A stretch of DNA of 64,000 nucleotides, taken from assembly GCF_009674585.1 (NCBI RefSeq), contig NZ_WKJP01000001.1:2294001-2358000 (forward strand). Reading direction: 5' to 3'. Made by a program: the position numbers and the translations under genes. Source of the stretch: Haloferax marinisediminis (lineage in GTDB: Archaea > Halobacteriota > Halobacteria > Halobacteriales > Haloferacaceae). Of this stretch, positions 33,018 to 41,922 are shown in pieces; positions within the stretch are counted from its first letter, which is position 1, and each line of letters opens with the position of its first letter. Below the pieces are notes generated by a model, which was given only the letters and a program-made list of their open reading frames with translations, ran no database searches and was not told the DNA's origin.

Positions 33018-33955
33018 CCGCTCTCACCCACGATTCCGCTCGGTTTGACGAGCAAGATTGCGACCATGATGACGAAAGCGACGGCGGCGGCGTACCGTGA
33101 ACCAACCGGCAGGATACCCCACTGGTTGAACAGCGGGACGAGTTCGTGAACCATCCCGATGACGAGGCCACCGAGCATGGCACCGTAGACCGACCCGATA
33201 CCGCCGAGGATGACTGCTGCGAACACGATGAGCAGGATGTCGAAGCCCATGCGGGGCCGGACGAGTTCCTCGAGTCCGAGGAAGACGCCACCTGCTGCGG
33301 CGAGTGCGCCGCCGATAAGCCACATCGCGAGGATGACTTCGCTCGTTCGAATTCCACTGATGCGTGCGAGGTCCGCGTTGTCCGCGGTGGCACGCATCTT
33401 CCGGCCGAGCGTCGTCCGCGTCAGCGTCAGGTGAAGGGCCACCACGAGCACCGTCGCAAGCGTGACGACCACGAGGTTCCGCGGCGTGACGGCGACACCG
33501 AACGTCTCACGGACCCACGGGATGGGCCCCTGTCGCGCCACACCGTAGCGATCAGAGTCGGAACCGAACGACAGGAACACCGACGCCCGATAGACGAGCG
33601 CGACCCCGATACTCGTGATGAGGAGGCCAATCGACCCGGACCCTTTCATCGGTTTGTAGATGAACCGGTCCGTGAGGACGGCGATGACCGCAGCCGAAAG
33701 CATCCCGAACGCGAGGGCGAGGAAGAACCACAGTGGGAGGCCGAAGAGACCCACGTCGCCCAGCACTGGTTGTAAGAACGACACCGAAAACAGTGCGGAG
33801 AACGCGCCAACGGTCATCAGGTCGCCGTGCGCGAAGTTCGCGAAGTCTGCGATACTGTAGACTAACGACAGGCCGATGGCCGCGAGCACGATGATGCTCG
33901 AGAACACCAATCCATTGACGACGTATTGGAAGGGGCTAATCTGAAGGGGAATCAC
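33014..33955 (-). CDS. livH: Liv-type ABC transporter permease LivH
   Basis: The 313-residue polytopic permease starts with QYVVNGLVFSSIIVLAAIGLSLVYSIADFANFAHGDLM, the LivH family N-terminus. Its coupling loop is TTLGRKMRATADNADLARISGIRT, and the C-terminal motif is GAMLGGLVIGMVHELV. It overlaps livM by four bases. A 52-base gap separates it from the substrate-binding protein gene. Confidence 0.92.
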   Translation of the reverse strand: MIPLQISPFQYVVNGLVFSSIIVLAAIGLSLVYSIADFANFAHGDLMTVGAFSALFSVSFLQPVLGDVGLFGLPLWFFLALAFGMLSAAVIAVLTDRFIYKPMKGSGSIGLLITSIGVALVYRASVFLSFGSDSDRYGVARQGPIPWVRETFGVAVTPRNLVVVTLATVLVVALHLTLTRTTLGRKMRATADNADLARISGIRTSEVILAMWLIGGALAAAGGVFLGLEELVRPRMGFDILLIVFAAVILGGIGSVYGAMLGGLVIGMVHELVPLFNQWGILPVGSRYAAAVAFVIMVAILLVKPSGIVGESG

Positions 33956-34007
33956 CGCTTCGGGCCCTCCTTATCCGACGGTTGGCGCGCGGTCCGTGCG
34001 TGCATGA

Positions 34008-35342
34008 TTAGCTGGTGATGTAGTCACCGAAGACGTACTCGTGGTTCTCGACGCTGTAAATCTGGTAGAATCCCGGCGGGTCACCGTTCTCGTTGAGGTC
34101 GACAGGACCACTGACACCCTGATAGTTGATGTCGCTGGGAGAGCCACCGTCTTTGAGAATCGCGGCGGCCTCTTCGAAGGTGAACACTTCTTCGCCGTCC
34201 GGACGGGTCACGTCGCGGACGACCGACGCGAGTGCATCACCCGTGAACTCGTCGGCCGCCTCGATAGCGAGTGCGGCAACGGTCACGGCGTCGTAGGCGT
34301 ACGCAGACCAGACCGTCGGCGTCGTATCGTAGGCCGACTCGAACGCGGAGACGAAGTTCTGGTAGTTCTCCTGGTCCTGTGGGGCACTCTCGGTGATACC
34401 CTTCATGCCGTTCATGCTGCCTTCCGGCGTGTTCTCGATGATGGAGTCGGCGACGGTCGACTCTGCACCGTAGTAGTCGACTGCCGTGTTGTAGCCCTGG
34501 TCGAACCCTTCGTTGACCATGACGGTGTACTCGTTGGCGTACGTGATGAACACCCACGCGGAGGCGTCCGTCGAGGCCATCTCCGTGAGGATACCACTGT
34601 ACGACGACTGACCCTGGTCGTGGGGTTCGTTGTAGGAGACCGTTCCGCCGAGTTCAGACTCGAACGTCTCTGCGAACACGTCGGAGAGGCCGGTCCCGTA
34701 GTCGTTGTTGATCCACGTGACTGCGACGTTCTCGTGGCCGTCGTCGTAGACGAGGTTGGCGAGGGCAGTCCCCTTCGCCGCACCGGACGGACTCATGCGG
34801 TTCAGGTTCGGACGCGACGTCAGTTCGGGGCTCGTACTGTTCTGACTGATCTGTACCACGCCGGCGTCGTTCGTGACGCTGTCGTGGATGGCGATTGAGA
34901 CACCGGACCCGACAGACCCGATGAGAAGCGGAACGCCGTCCTGGTTGACGAGTTTCTGTGCACCGTTCACACCGCCCTGGTTCGTACTCTCGTCGTCTTC
35001 GACGGAGATTTCGAGCGTCGCGCCGTCGCCGATACCGACTTCGTTGACTGCTTCGAGTGCGAGTTCGCGGCCACGGGTGTTGCGCTCGCCGTACGGTGCG
35101 AGCGACCCAGTGAGCGAGTCAACCATCCCGATGGTGTACGAGGAACTCCCGCTTCCACTGTCGTCGCTTTCGGCCGTCGTCTCTTCTCCACCGCTGTCGC
35201 CGCCACTGTCACCGCCACCGCCGCCCGATTGTTCGGTGGTGGTTGGTTCTTCTTCACCTTCGAGACAGCCAGCAGTCGCTCCGACGAGTGAGAGCCCGGA
35301 TAATTTCAGCAACGTTCTGCGGTCAATGTCTTGTGGTGGCAT
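34008..35342 (-). CDS. Liv-type substrate-binding lipoprotein
   Basis: The 444-residue protein starts with a Tat/lipobox signal (DRRTLLKLSGLSLVGATAGC). A low-complexity Thr/Ser/Gly/Glu linker follows, then a two-lobed type I periplasmic-binding domain: YTIGMVDSLTGSLAPYGERNTRGRELA and PLLIGSVGSGVSIAIHDSV. It captures substrate outside the cell for LivHMGF; the family takes branched-chain amino acids, amides or urea. The ATG at 35342 puts the twin Arg near residue 7, while the longer frame from 35450 hides the signal. TATATTTA (35376-35369 on the minus strand) gives a leaderless start. Confidence 0.9.
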   Translation of the reverse strand: MPPQDIDRRTLLKLSGLSLVGATAGCLEGEEEPTTTEQSGGGGGDSGGDSGGEETTAESDDSGSGSSSYTIGMVDSLTGSLAPYGERNTRGRELALEAVNEVGIGDGATLEISVEDDESTNQGGVNGAQKLVNQDGVPLLIGSVGSGVSIAIHDSVTNDAGVVQISQNSTSPELTSRPNLNRMSPSGAAKGTALANLVYDDGHENVAVTWINNDYGTGLSDVFAETFESELGGTVSYNEPHDQGQSSYSGILTEMASTDASAWVFITYANEYTVMVNEGFDQGYNTAVDYYGAESTVADSIIENTPEGSMNGMKGITESAPQDQENYQNFVSAFESAYDTTPTVWSAYAYDAVTVAALAIEAADEFTGDALASVVRDVTRPDGEEVFTFEEAAAILKDGGSPSDINYQGVSGPVDLNENGDPPGFYQIYSVENHEYVFGDYITS

Positions 35343-35485
35343 AACATGGACTTCTCGCGGATTGTGGTAAATATAGCTGTGACCGTCCATGGTCGGTATT
35401 GGGGGATTTTTCGGGGACGGGCGTGAGAACTCAGTAAATTCCACGGCCAAATAGTCAGATTAATTTGGTAGGCTCTCCCTTTAGG

Positions 35486-35498
35486 GTGAGACTCTCAC
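35486..35498. promoter_or_regulatory. GTGAG-ACT-CTCAC inverted repeat before proline dehydrogenase
   Basis: The 5-bp perfect inverted repeat lies between a TATA-like CTTTAGGG (35478-35485) and the ATG at 35511, overlapping where transcription would start. That is a typical repressor position; the neighbouring HTH_10 regulator is one possible binder. Confidence 0.4.
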
Positions 35499-35510
35499 AA
35501 GAGCAGACCG

Positions 35511-36350
35511 ATGATACCCCCCATCGCGAACAAGTTCGTGGCGGGTGAGACGGCCGATAGTGCGGTCTCGCGCGTTGAGTCGTTGAACCGTGAGGGAATT
35601 TCGGGGATACTGAACCTACTCGGCGAACACTACAGTGACCGACGAGGTGCCGACGCCGACGCCGAGGCGTACGTCTCGCTCGTCCGCGACATCAGCGAGG
35701 CAGATATCGATGGCTGTGTTTCTGTGAAACCCTCGCAAATCGGCATCGACATCAGCGATGGTGTCTTCCGGGAGAACCTCGACCGAATCGTGGAGGCCGC
35801 GAACGACGAAGACGTCTTCGTCTGGGTCGACATGGAAGACCACACGACGACCGACGTGACACTCGACGCCTTCGAAGAACTCGGTCATCAGACCGATGGA
35901 AACGTCGGTGTCTGCGTGCAGGCGAACCTGAAGCGGACGCCAGACGACCTCGAACGACTGGCCGACGTCCCCGGGAAGGTCAGACTCGTCAAAGGCGCGT
36001 ACAACGAGCCTGCGTCCGTCGCTCACAAGAAGAAATCCAAAGTGGACGACGTGTACCAAGAGCTGCTCGAGTACATGTTCGCCGAGTTCGACGACGGAGT
36101 CGCCGTTGGGAGTCACGACCCCAAGATGCTCTCGTACGCACGTGACCTCCACGACGAGTACGGCACGTCGTACGAGATTCAGATGCTCATGGGCGTCCGC
36201 GAAGACGCACAACGCGAACTCGCAGCAGACGACGTCGACGTCTGGCAGTACGCCCCCTACGGCGACAAGTGGTTCCAATACTTCTATCGGCGCGTGCGTG
36301 AGCGCAAGGAGAACGCCTTGTTCGCGCTCCGTGCAGTCGTCGGAGTGTAA
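35511..36350 (+). CDS. Proline dehydrogenase
   Basis: The 279-residue FAD-type proline dehydrogenase family protein has a beta-barrel pattern with VSVKPSQIGIDI, VFVWVDMEDHTTTD, VGVCVQANLKRT, VRLVKGAYNEP and the C-terminal YGDKWFQYFYRRVRERKENALFALRA. It oxidises proline to P5C, feeding electrons to the respiratory chain. The gene and the aldehyde dehydrogenase at 37,322 flank an HTH_10 regulator, so the three likely form a proline-use module. Confidence 0.92.
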   Translation: MIPPIANKFVAGETADSAVSRVESLNREGISGILNLLGEHYSDRRGADADAEAYVSLVRDISEADIDGCVSVKPSQIGIDISDGVFRENLDRIVEAANDEDVFVWVDMEDHTTTDVTLDAFEELGHQTDGNVGVCVQANLKRTPDDLERLADVPGKVRLVKGAYNEPASVAHKKKSKVDDVYQELLEYMFAEFDDGVAVGSHDPKMLSYARDLHDEYGTSYEIQMLMGVREDAQRELAADDVDVWQYAPYGDKWFQYFYRRVRERKENALFALRAVVGV

Positions 36351-36419
36351 CTGACGTTCACACGTTCGACTCTTGTCTGAGACGGGAGAATGCAGTCGAC
36401 CCTAGTGCTATCGTAGTGG

Positions 36420-37151
36420 CTACTGCGGGTCGAGCAGTTTCGATTCGGCCTTCCGCAGGTGTTCGAGCAGCGTCGTCTTCGAGATATCGAGCATCGACGC
36501 GAGTTCTCTGGTCGACACTTCGCGTGGCCAGCGGTAGTAGCCTTCCTCACGGGCCAGTTCGAACGCCTGTCGTTGACTCTGCGTGAGCGTGTCGAGTCGT
36601 TGCTCACGCTCGGGTTCTGCGCCTTCTGCCGAGGTGATAGACTGGACACGGATGTCCGCACCACTCTCGTCCATCACGGTCGCGATTCGGTCTCGAATTT
36701 CACTCCGTTCACCGGCGTACCAGACTTGCCACAGTTCACGTCCCTCCTGTATCCGTGCGGGGGCGCTGTGGATGAACCCCTGTTCGAGGAGATACGGATT
36801 TATCATATCTCCGGGGTCGTACTCCAGAAAGAACTCGCGTGCGACAGACCCCGGTGTCCCCTGCTTCCCCCGGGAGTCGAACCGCTCTTGCAACTCCAGC
36901 ACGTCGCCGGTCAATTCCGAGTCGGCGATGGTGTCGAGGAGTGTCTGAACTTCCTCGGTTGAGTCGCCGTACGCAGTAAAGAGGCCGTTCGTTCGCCCGT
37001 TCTCCCGTGCAATCTCGCCCGTCGGTGCGTCGTAAATCGCGTGTGCGAGAATCCCTCCGTCTTGTTCACTCGTTGCCTCTATCGCCCAGCAGTTCGGATG
37101 CCAGAGGTCGAGCGTCAAGCGCGTGCCTTGTCCTGCCATGCGCTCGCTCAT
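36420..37151 (-). CDS. Bacterio-opsin-activator HTH (HTH_10) transcription regulator
   Basis: The 243-residue regulator's N-terminal part (TLDLWHPNCWAIEATSEQDGGI) is of the bacterioopsin-activator GAF/HTH-associated type. The C-terminus is the HTH_10 domain: LDTLTQSQRQAFELAREEGYYRWPREVSTRELASMLDISKTTLLEHLRKAESKLL. Such proteins are usually local activators or repressors. It lies between the proline dehydrogenase (tail to tail) and the aldehyde dehydrogenase (divergent), implying it controls them. The ATG at 37151 is chosen; the frame to 37196 adds residues not typical of the family. Close homologues control amino-acid breakdown genes by analogy only. Confidence 0.85.
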   Translation of the reverse strand: MSERMAGQGTRLTLDLWHPNCWAIEATSEQDGGILAHAIYDAPTGEIARENGRTNGLFTAYGDSTEEVQTLLDTIADSELTGDVLELQERFDSRGKQGTPGSVAREFFLEYDPGDMINPYLLEQGFIHSAPARIQEGRELWQVWYAGERSEIRDRIATVMDESGADIRVQSITSAEGAEPEREQRLDTLTQSQRQAFELAREEGYYRWPREVSTRELASMLDISKTTLLEHLRKAESKLLDPQ

Positions 37152-37321
37152 ACGGCGGCGTAGTGTGGCCGACTGTAAGACGTTGTCTATGCGCACAATG
37201 AATGACAGCTGACTGACTCGAATCGGACGCTGTCACTCGGCCGGTGTTTGGATGAGAGGGTGGGATACCTCCCATGGGAGGTGCCGGGGTTATTAATGTA
37301 AGTTCCGCAAATATCACCAGC

Positions 37322-38848
37322 ATGGCGCAGGACGTCTATCAACACTATATAAACGGCGAATGGACAGACGGCTCCGGTGAGGAGACGTTCGAAAGCGAGA
37401 ATCCGGCCACCGGTGAGACGCTGGCGACGTTCCGACGCGGAACCCCCGAAGACATCGACGTCGCGGCCGAAGCGGCCGACGAAGCGTTCGAGGAGTGGCG
37501 CGAACTCTCGCACATCGAGCGTGCAGAGTACCTGTGGGACATCTACCACGAACTGCGTGACCGCACCGACGAACTCGCCGAAATCGTCACCAAAGAGTGT
37601 GGCAAGGAAATCAGCGAGGGCCGTGCCGACGTCATCGAGGCGTACCACATGGTCGAATGGGCTGCTGGCGACGCCCGTCACCCGAAGGGCGACGTCGTCC
37701 CCTCCGAGATTCCTGCGAAAGACGCCTACATGCGCCGGAAGCCTCGCGGTGTCATCGGTTGTATCACGCCGTGGAACTTCCCGGTCGCAATTCCGTTCTG
37801 GCACATGGCCGTCGCACTCGTCGAAGGGAACACGGTCGTCTGGAAGCCTGCCGAACAGACCCCGTGGTGTGGGCAGATTATCGCCGAGATGTTCGAAGAC
37901 GCTGGCATCCCAGACGGCGTGTTCAACATGGTACAGGGCTTCGGCGACGCCGGTGCCACCATCGTCGACGACGAGCGCGTAGACACGGTGCTCTTCACCG
38001 GGTCCGCAGAAGTCGGACACGAAGTCGCGAGCAAGGTCGCCCAGCAACCCGGCAAACTCGCCGCGTGTGAGATGGGTGGCAAGAACAACATCGTCATCAC
38101 GGAGAAGGCGGACCTCGACATCGCCGTTCACTCCGCCGTCATGTCGTCGTTCAAGACGACCGGCCAGCGCTGTGTCTCGTCCGAGCGTCTCGTCGTCCAC
38201 GAGGAAGTCTACGACGAGTTCAAGGAGCGATACGTCGAACTCGCCAAGGACGTTTCCGTCGGCGACCCGCTCCGCGAAGACACCTTCATGGGCCCCCTCA
38301 TCGAGGAAGGTCACCTCGACAAGGTCAAAAGCTACGCCGAACTCGCGAAGAAGGAAGGCGTGAACGTCCTCGTCGACCGCACCGAACTCGACGACGACGA
38401 GATTCCAGAGGGCCACGAAGACGGTCACTGGGTCGGTCCGTTCGTCTACGAGGCCGACGCGAAAGAAGACCTGCGCTGCACGCACGAGGAAGTCTTCGGT
38501 CCCCACGTCGCCCTGCTCAAGTACTCCGGTGACATCGAAGAGGCAGTCGAGATTCAGAACGACACCGACTACGGGCTCGCCGGCGCCATCATCTCCGAGG
38601 ACTACCGCCAGATCAACTACTACCGCGACCACGCAGAAGTCGGCCTCGCGTACGGGAACCTCCCGTGTATCGGTGCCGAGGTTCACCTGCCGTTCGGTGG
38701 CGTGAAGAAGTCCGGCAACGGCTACCCGTCGGCCCGCGAAATCATCGAGGCAGTCACCGAGCGCACCGCGTGGACGCTCAACAACTCCAAGGAGATTCGC
38801 ATGGCACAGGGTCTCTCTGCGGACATCAAGACGAAAGACGAAGAGTAA
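37322..38848 (+). CDS. Aldehyde dehydrogenase, probably 1-pyrroline-5-carboxylate dehydrogenase
   Basis: The 508-residue NAD(P)-dependent aldehyde dehydrogenase has the Rossmann/active-site motif GCITPWNFPVAIPFW, general base Glu in ACEMGGKNNIVI, the nucleophile in TGQRCVSSERLVVHE and the C-terminal LPFGGVKKSGNG. The neighbours suggest glutamate-semialdehyde oxidation to glutamate, the second step of proline breakdown, though other aldehydes are possible. The ATG at 37322 fits the family; the upstream region (a palindromic CCTCCCATGGGAGG at 37268-37281) may hold operator sequence. Confidence 0.9.
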   Translation: MAQDVYQHYINGEWTDGSGEETFESENPATGETLATFRRGTPEDIDVAAEAADEAFEEWRELSHIERAEYLWDIYHELRDRTDELAEIVTKECGKEISEGRADVIEAYHMVEWAAGDARHPKGDVVPSEIPAKDAYMRRKPRGVIGCITPWNFPVAIPFWHMAVALVEGNTVVWKPAEQTPWCGQIIAEMFEDAGIPDGVFNMVQGFGDAGATIVDDERVDTVLFTGSAEVGHEVASKVAQQPGKLAACEMGGKNNIVITEKADLDIAVHSAVMSSFKTTGQRCVSSERLVVHEEVYDEFKERYVELAKDVSVGDPLREDTFMGPLIEEGHLDKVKSYAELAKKEGVNVLVDRTELDDDEIPEGHEDGHWVGPFVYEADAKEDLRCTHEEVFGPHVALLKYSGDIEEAVEIQNDTDYGLAGAIISEDYRQINYYRDHAEVGLAYGNLPCIGAEVHLPFGGVKKSGNGYPSAREIIEAVTERTAWTLNNSKEIRMAQGLSADIKTKDEE

Positions 38849-39167
38849 GGCCTCGCGTTCGGCCCCGACTCTCGAATCGGTACGAACCACTTTTTGGGTA
38901 CGTCTACTCCCATCGCAGTTCTGTACGTGATATATCGATAGCTCACTGAGGACGAGCGCGTCGCTCTCGAATCACGTTAGTCGACTGGGGTACACTGCTC
39001 GTCTGAAGTATTGAAGCGCGAGATTTCCGGTATCCTACGTCGCAAATCTCTTGCTTCGTACGAAACTGCGATACGCTCGTTGAAAAACCCGTCGTAACGA
39101 TCGGTTCACTGACCGCCAGACGGTACGTGGTCGACACACAGTGTTCTCACTCGGATTGTCAGTGTCC
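38849..39167. other. Intergenic stretch after the aldehyde dehydrogenase
   Basis: The 319 bases contain a TTTTT tract at 38890-38894 that may end the dehydrogenase message, and then AT-richer sequence with no convincing ORF. Short frames here have no recognisable domain, no ribosome-binding site and no good codon bias. Together with the candidate RNA it makes up the longest gene-free gap in the window. Confidence 0.5.
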
Positions 39168-39378
39168 AAAAGGCGGAGGCAATCTGCCTCCCGCCATGCT
39201 CGTGTCACCAGTTGGCGGAGTGAGACGAGGCGAGGGGTGACGCCCCCTCCGGGCTTGGGGGCGTGAAACGACGTGGCCACGTCGTTGGATGCTACAACGG
39301 ACCCCGATACGTTGCAGCGAGTGCGGCGGATGTGGAGTCGCCGACGTCTGGCGAGAAAAGCGCCTATTGCGTCGGCGA
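39168..39378 (-). ncRNA. Candidate small structured RNA (about 210 nt)
   Basis: On the minus strand, a TATA box TTTATA (39406-39401) is followed about 25 bases later by a structured region. An outer stem pairs 39371-39377 with 39339-39345 (CGCCGAC) around an inner GGCG/CGCC stem. Then come a perfect 20-base palindrome (39267-39286), an 8-bp stem (39240-39247 with 39257-39264) and a terminal hairpin (39172-39195) followed by TTTT. No ORF in this stretch has coding character. It is not a tRNA and lacks the conserved RNase P or SRP RNA motifs I know. Confidence 0.55.
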
Positions 39379-39455
39379 TTTGGGCTAAGGAGCCATGGTG
39401 TATAAACCCACCGTAACACTACATAGCGCACCGCAAGAACGCGAGAATACCCGGC

Positions 39456-39887
39456 TTACGCAGTCGCTTCGAGTTCCCGCCGAAGCGCCGCTTCGAGGTT
39501 GTCGAGTTCGCGGTCGAGGTTCCGCTCGAAGAACGTCTCGACACCCGGGAGTCGGCCGTCGACGACGAACTCGTTGACGAGCCGGCACCCGCTGTCAGTT
39601 TCTTCGATAGTGTGTTCGCCCGTGACTCGCATCACGCGAGACCGGCCGATGAATTTGACGTGCGTCGGCTCTTCGACGGTGACGTCTTCGGTCTCGACTT
39701 TGACGGTCGAGCTCACGAGCGGAATCGGTAACTCGAGGTGCCACGTCGCGTGGCGTCCGTCTGCGGCGACGTCGAATCGGTCGACGACACTAATCGCTCC
39801 GGCTCGCTTCGCTGGGTCAGCGATGAACTCCCAGACGTCCTCGCCGGGGGCGTCGAACTCGAACGTTCGTTTCACGCGGACGGTCAT
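39456..39887 (-). CDS. CoxG-like SRPBCC family protein
   Basis: The 143-residue protein starts VRVKRTFEFDAPGEDVWEFIADPAKRAGAI. It has a central PLVSSTVKVETEDVTVEEPTHVKF and a C-terminal amphipathic helix, FFERNLDRELDNLEAALRREL. This is the small SRPBCC fold of the carbon monoxide dehydrogenase subunit G family, which is widespread in haloarchaea and mostly of unknown role. No cox genes are nearby. Confidence 0.8.
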   Translation of the reverse strand: MTVRVKRTFEFDAPGEDVWEFIADPAKRAGAISVVDRFDVAADGRHATWHLELPIPLVSSTVKVETEDVTVEEPTHVKFIGRSRVMRVTGEHTIEETDSGCRLVNEFVVDGRLPGVETFFERNLDRELDNLEAALRRELEATA

Positions 39888-39930
39888 GAGATATCGTCAC
39901 ACCTCGATAGTAAAAACCCGCTGAATCGGT

Positions 39931-40155
39931 TTAGCTTAGCGTGACGCGCCACGTCGTCGAGCGGGCACGTCCCCACTTCTCGATTTCGACATCTTCAGAC
40001 TTCTCAGCCAGTTGGGGGAGACGGGAACCTACCTGTTTCGCGGTCAGACCAATCGCTTCGGCGATGTTTTTCGCCCGGAAGTACCCCTCTCCGCGGCTAA
40101 CGCTATCGCGGAGGTATGCGATAATGCGTTGTTCCTCGTCGGTGTACTCGGTCAT
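39931..40155 (-). CDS. DUF7123-like small HTH protein
   Basis: The 74-residue protein is winged-helix-like: YTDEEQRIIAYLRDSVSRGEGYFRAKNIAEAIGLTAKQVGSRLPQLAE. The C-terminus (IEKWGRARSTTWRVTLS) is probably the wing. It is of the haloarchaeal DUF7123 type. The ATG at 40155 is chosen over a GTG at 40164 because GTTAAGA (40190-40184 on the minus strand) gives a near-leaderless start. Target genes unknown. Confidence 0.75.
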   Translation of the reverse strand: MTEYTDEEQRIIAYLRDSVSRGEGYFRAKNIAEAIGLTAKQVGSRLPQLAEKSEDVEIEKWGRARSTTWRVTLS

Positions 40156-40206
40156 CCTCGCCACGTCTAGGGAATGTGCGCTCTTAACGGTTACTTGTAT
40201 TCTACG

Positions 40207-40389
40207 CTACTGGAAGATGTGGACGCCGGAGACAGCCAACGAAGCGGCGATAATTGCGAACGCAAAGCCAATCGCCTGCGTCAGTTGGTCTGGTCCAGCA
40301 ATCATCAGCCCTGCACCGACGAGCGTGAGCACGCCGAACAACGCCGCAAAGCCGATTGACTTGTCGGATTGCACCGTCTTGGTTTCCAT
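40207..40389 (-). CDS. Small two-helix membrane protein (DUF7525-like)
   Basis: The 60-residue protein consists of a short polar N-terminus (ETKTVQSDKSIG) and two hydrophobic segments (FAALFGVLTLVGAGLMIAG and AIGFAFAIIAASLAVSGVHIF). It is of a type common in haloarchaea and without known function. The ATG at 40389 is preferred to a GTG at 40404. Confidence 0.65.
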   Translation of the reverse strand: METKTVQSDKSIGFAALFGVLTLVGAGLMIAGPDQLTQAIGFAFAIIAASLAVSGVHIFQ

Positions 40390-40579
40390 ATCGACGAACT
40401 TCACGGGTGCGCACTTAGTTCATTCGACAGCGCGTGCCGCGTGAGTCGGTGCCACCGACGTGTTCACTCCCGACGTGACACGTTCCTGTGTTCGTCCGAA
40501 ACTGTGTGGTCTGTAACCACGCAACGACGCCGTCTTCGGCCGTTCGACATTTGTACGAGTAGCCTCGTGTCACACGACG

Positions 40580-41785
40580 ATGGGAATCACATCCGTGCTG
40601 TTCGGCGGTAAACTCCGAATCGCACTCGTCGCACTCCTCCTCGTTGGAGGAGGCGTCGGGGGTGCCTTCGCGATGGGCGTCCTCGGTGCACCGAGCGTCG
40701 ACGGTGTCGACAACCAATTCGCAGACGTGAACGAGACGACGACCGTCATCGAGTCAGACGTCAACGTCGAGAACCCCAACCCGATTTCGGCGAACCTCTC
40801 GGGTATCAGCGTCGACTACGCGGTGTACATGAACAGTCTCGAGATGGCCAACGGCGACAAAGCCGGCGTCTCCATCGGCAAAGGCGAGACTGCAATTCCT
40901 CTCCGGACGACGCTCGACAACGAGCGCATCCCCGCGTGGTGGGTCTCGCACATTCGAAACGACGAGCACACGGACCTCCGCGTAGACGCGAACGTCACGT
41001 CCGACACGCTCGGGAAAACCTTCGAGGCACCGGCGATTTCCCGCAGCATCGATACGGACCTCCTGTCGGCGTTCAACTCCACGGAGACTCGCGAAGTGAA
41101 CGCGAACTCCGCCGTCGTCTCTGACCCCGTGTTGTACATCAACGAGACGAGCGCCGAGTGGGGCAACGCGACCGAAGACCGCACGGAACTGAAACTCACG
41201 TTCGTCGTCCACAACCCCAAATCGTACCCCGTTGCCGTCTCGGAACTCGGCTACAACATCTCGATGAACGACGTCGACGTGGGCGAGGGGACGACGAACT
41301 CCGAGTACGTCATCCCGGCGAAGTCGACGAAGACCATCGAGGCGACGACGTACATCGAAAACGAGAACCTCGACGAGTGGTGGGTGACCCACCTCGAACG
41401 GAATCAGACCACCGACCTTCGTATCGATTTCTACGCGAAGCTCGACGCTGGCGGCACGACGTTCACCGTCCCGCTCGACCCGCTAACCTACGAAAAGACG
41501 TTCGAGACGGATATCTTCGGCACCAAATCGAGTGCTGACACGAGTACGTCGGGCGACTCCTCGTCCGAAAGCACGTCTTCGGACGAGACGACCACGTCAC
41601 AGGAGTCAGAGACGACCGAATCCGGTGAGACGACGACGGCTGACTCCGGCGAGACGACGACCGAGTCGGGGTCGAACACGGAAACCACGACTTCGACGCC
41701 TACTCCAACTCCAACGCCAACACCGACTCCGACCCCAACGACGACAGATTCGGGCGGAACGACGACTGACGACGGATTGTTGTAA
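40580..41785 (+). CDS. Secreted/membrane-anchored protein with two LEA14-type (WHy) domains
   Basis: The 401-residue protein has an N-terminal membrane helix (LRIALVALLLVGGGVGGAFAMGVLG). Two LEA type 2 (water stress/hypersensitive response) repeats follow, each with a VNVENPNP or VVHNPKSYPV turn and an N-glycosylation-rich surface. The tail of Ser/Thr/Glu is followed by Pro-Thr repeats (from about 41697). The Pro-Thr tail is probably a cell-wall stalk. LEA14 proteins are linked to desiccation or osmotic stress. No catalytic motif. Confidence 0.8.
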   Translation: MGITSVLFGGKLRIALVALLLVGGGVGGAFAMGVLGAPSVDGVDNQFADVNETTTVIESDVNVENPNPISANLSGISVDYAVYMNSLEMANGDKAGVSIGKGETAIPLRTTLDNERIPAWWVSHIRNDEHTDLRVDANVTSDTLGKTFEAPAISRSIDTDLLSAFNSTETREVNANSAVVSDPVLYINETSAEWGNATEDRTELKLTFVVHNPKSYPVAVSELGYNISMNDVDVGEGTTNSEYVIPAKSTKTIEATTYIENENLDEWWVTHLERNQTTDLRIDFYAKLDAGGTTFTVPLDPLTYEKTFETDIFGTKSSADTSTSGDSSSESTSSDETTTSQESETTESGETTTADSGETTTESGSNTETTTSTPTPTPTPTPTPTPTTTDSGGTTTDDGLL

Positions 41786-41922
41786 TTAGCCGGCCGATAC
41801 CGACAATCCGTTGGTGATTTCTGGCTCAGCCGACAAGTCTTTAACTGGGGCCACGATACCAATGAGTATGAATCGGAGTACCCACGCTCCTGATCGAGTT
41901 CTTCTCCCGTGATGAGAACCCT

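Noticed and set aside
39159-39431. Minus-strand ORF over the candidate small RNA
   Set aside because: Its composition (many Arg, Pro, Cys) is not haloarchaeal, its start lies upstream of the TATA box, and it covers hairpins and palindromes that explain the sequence better.
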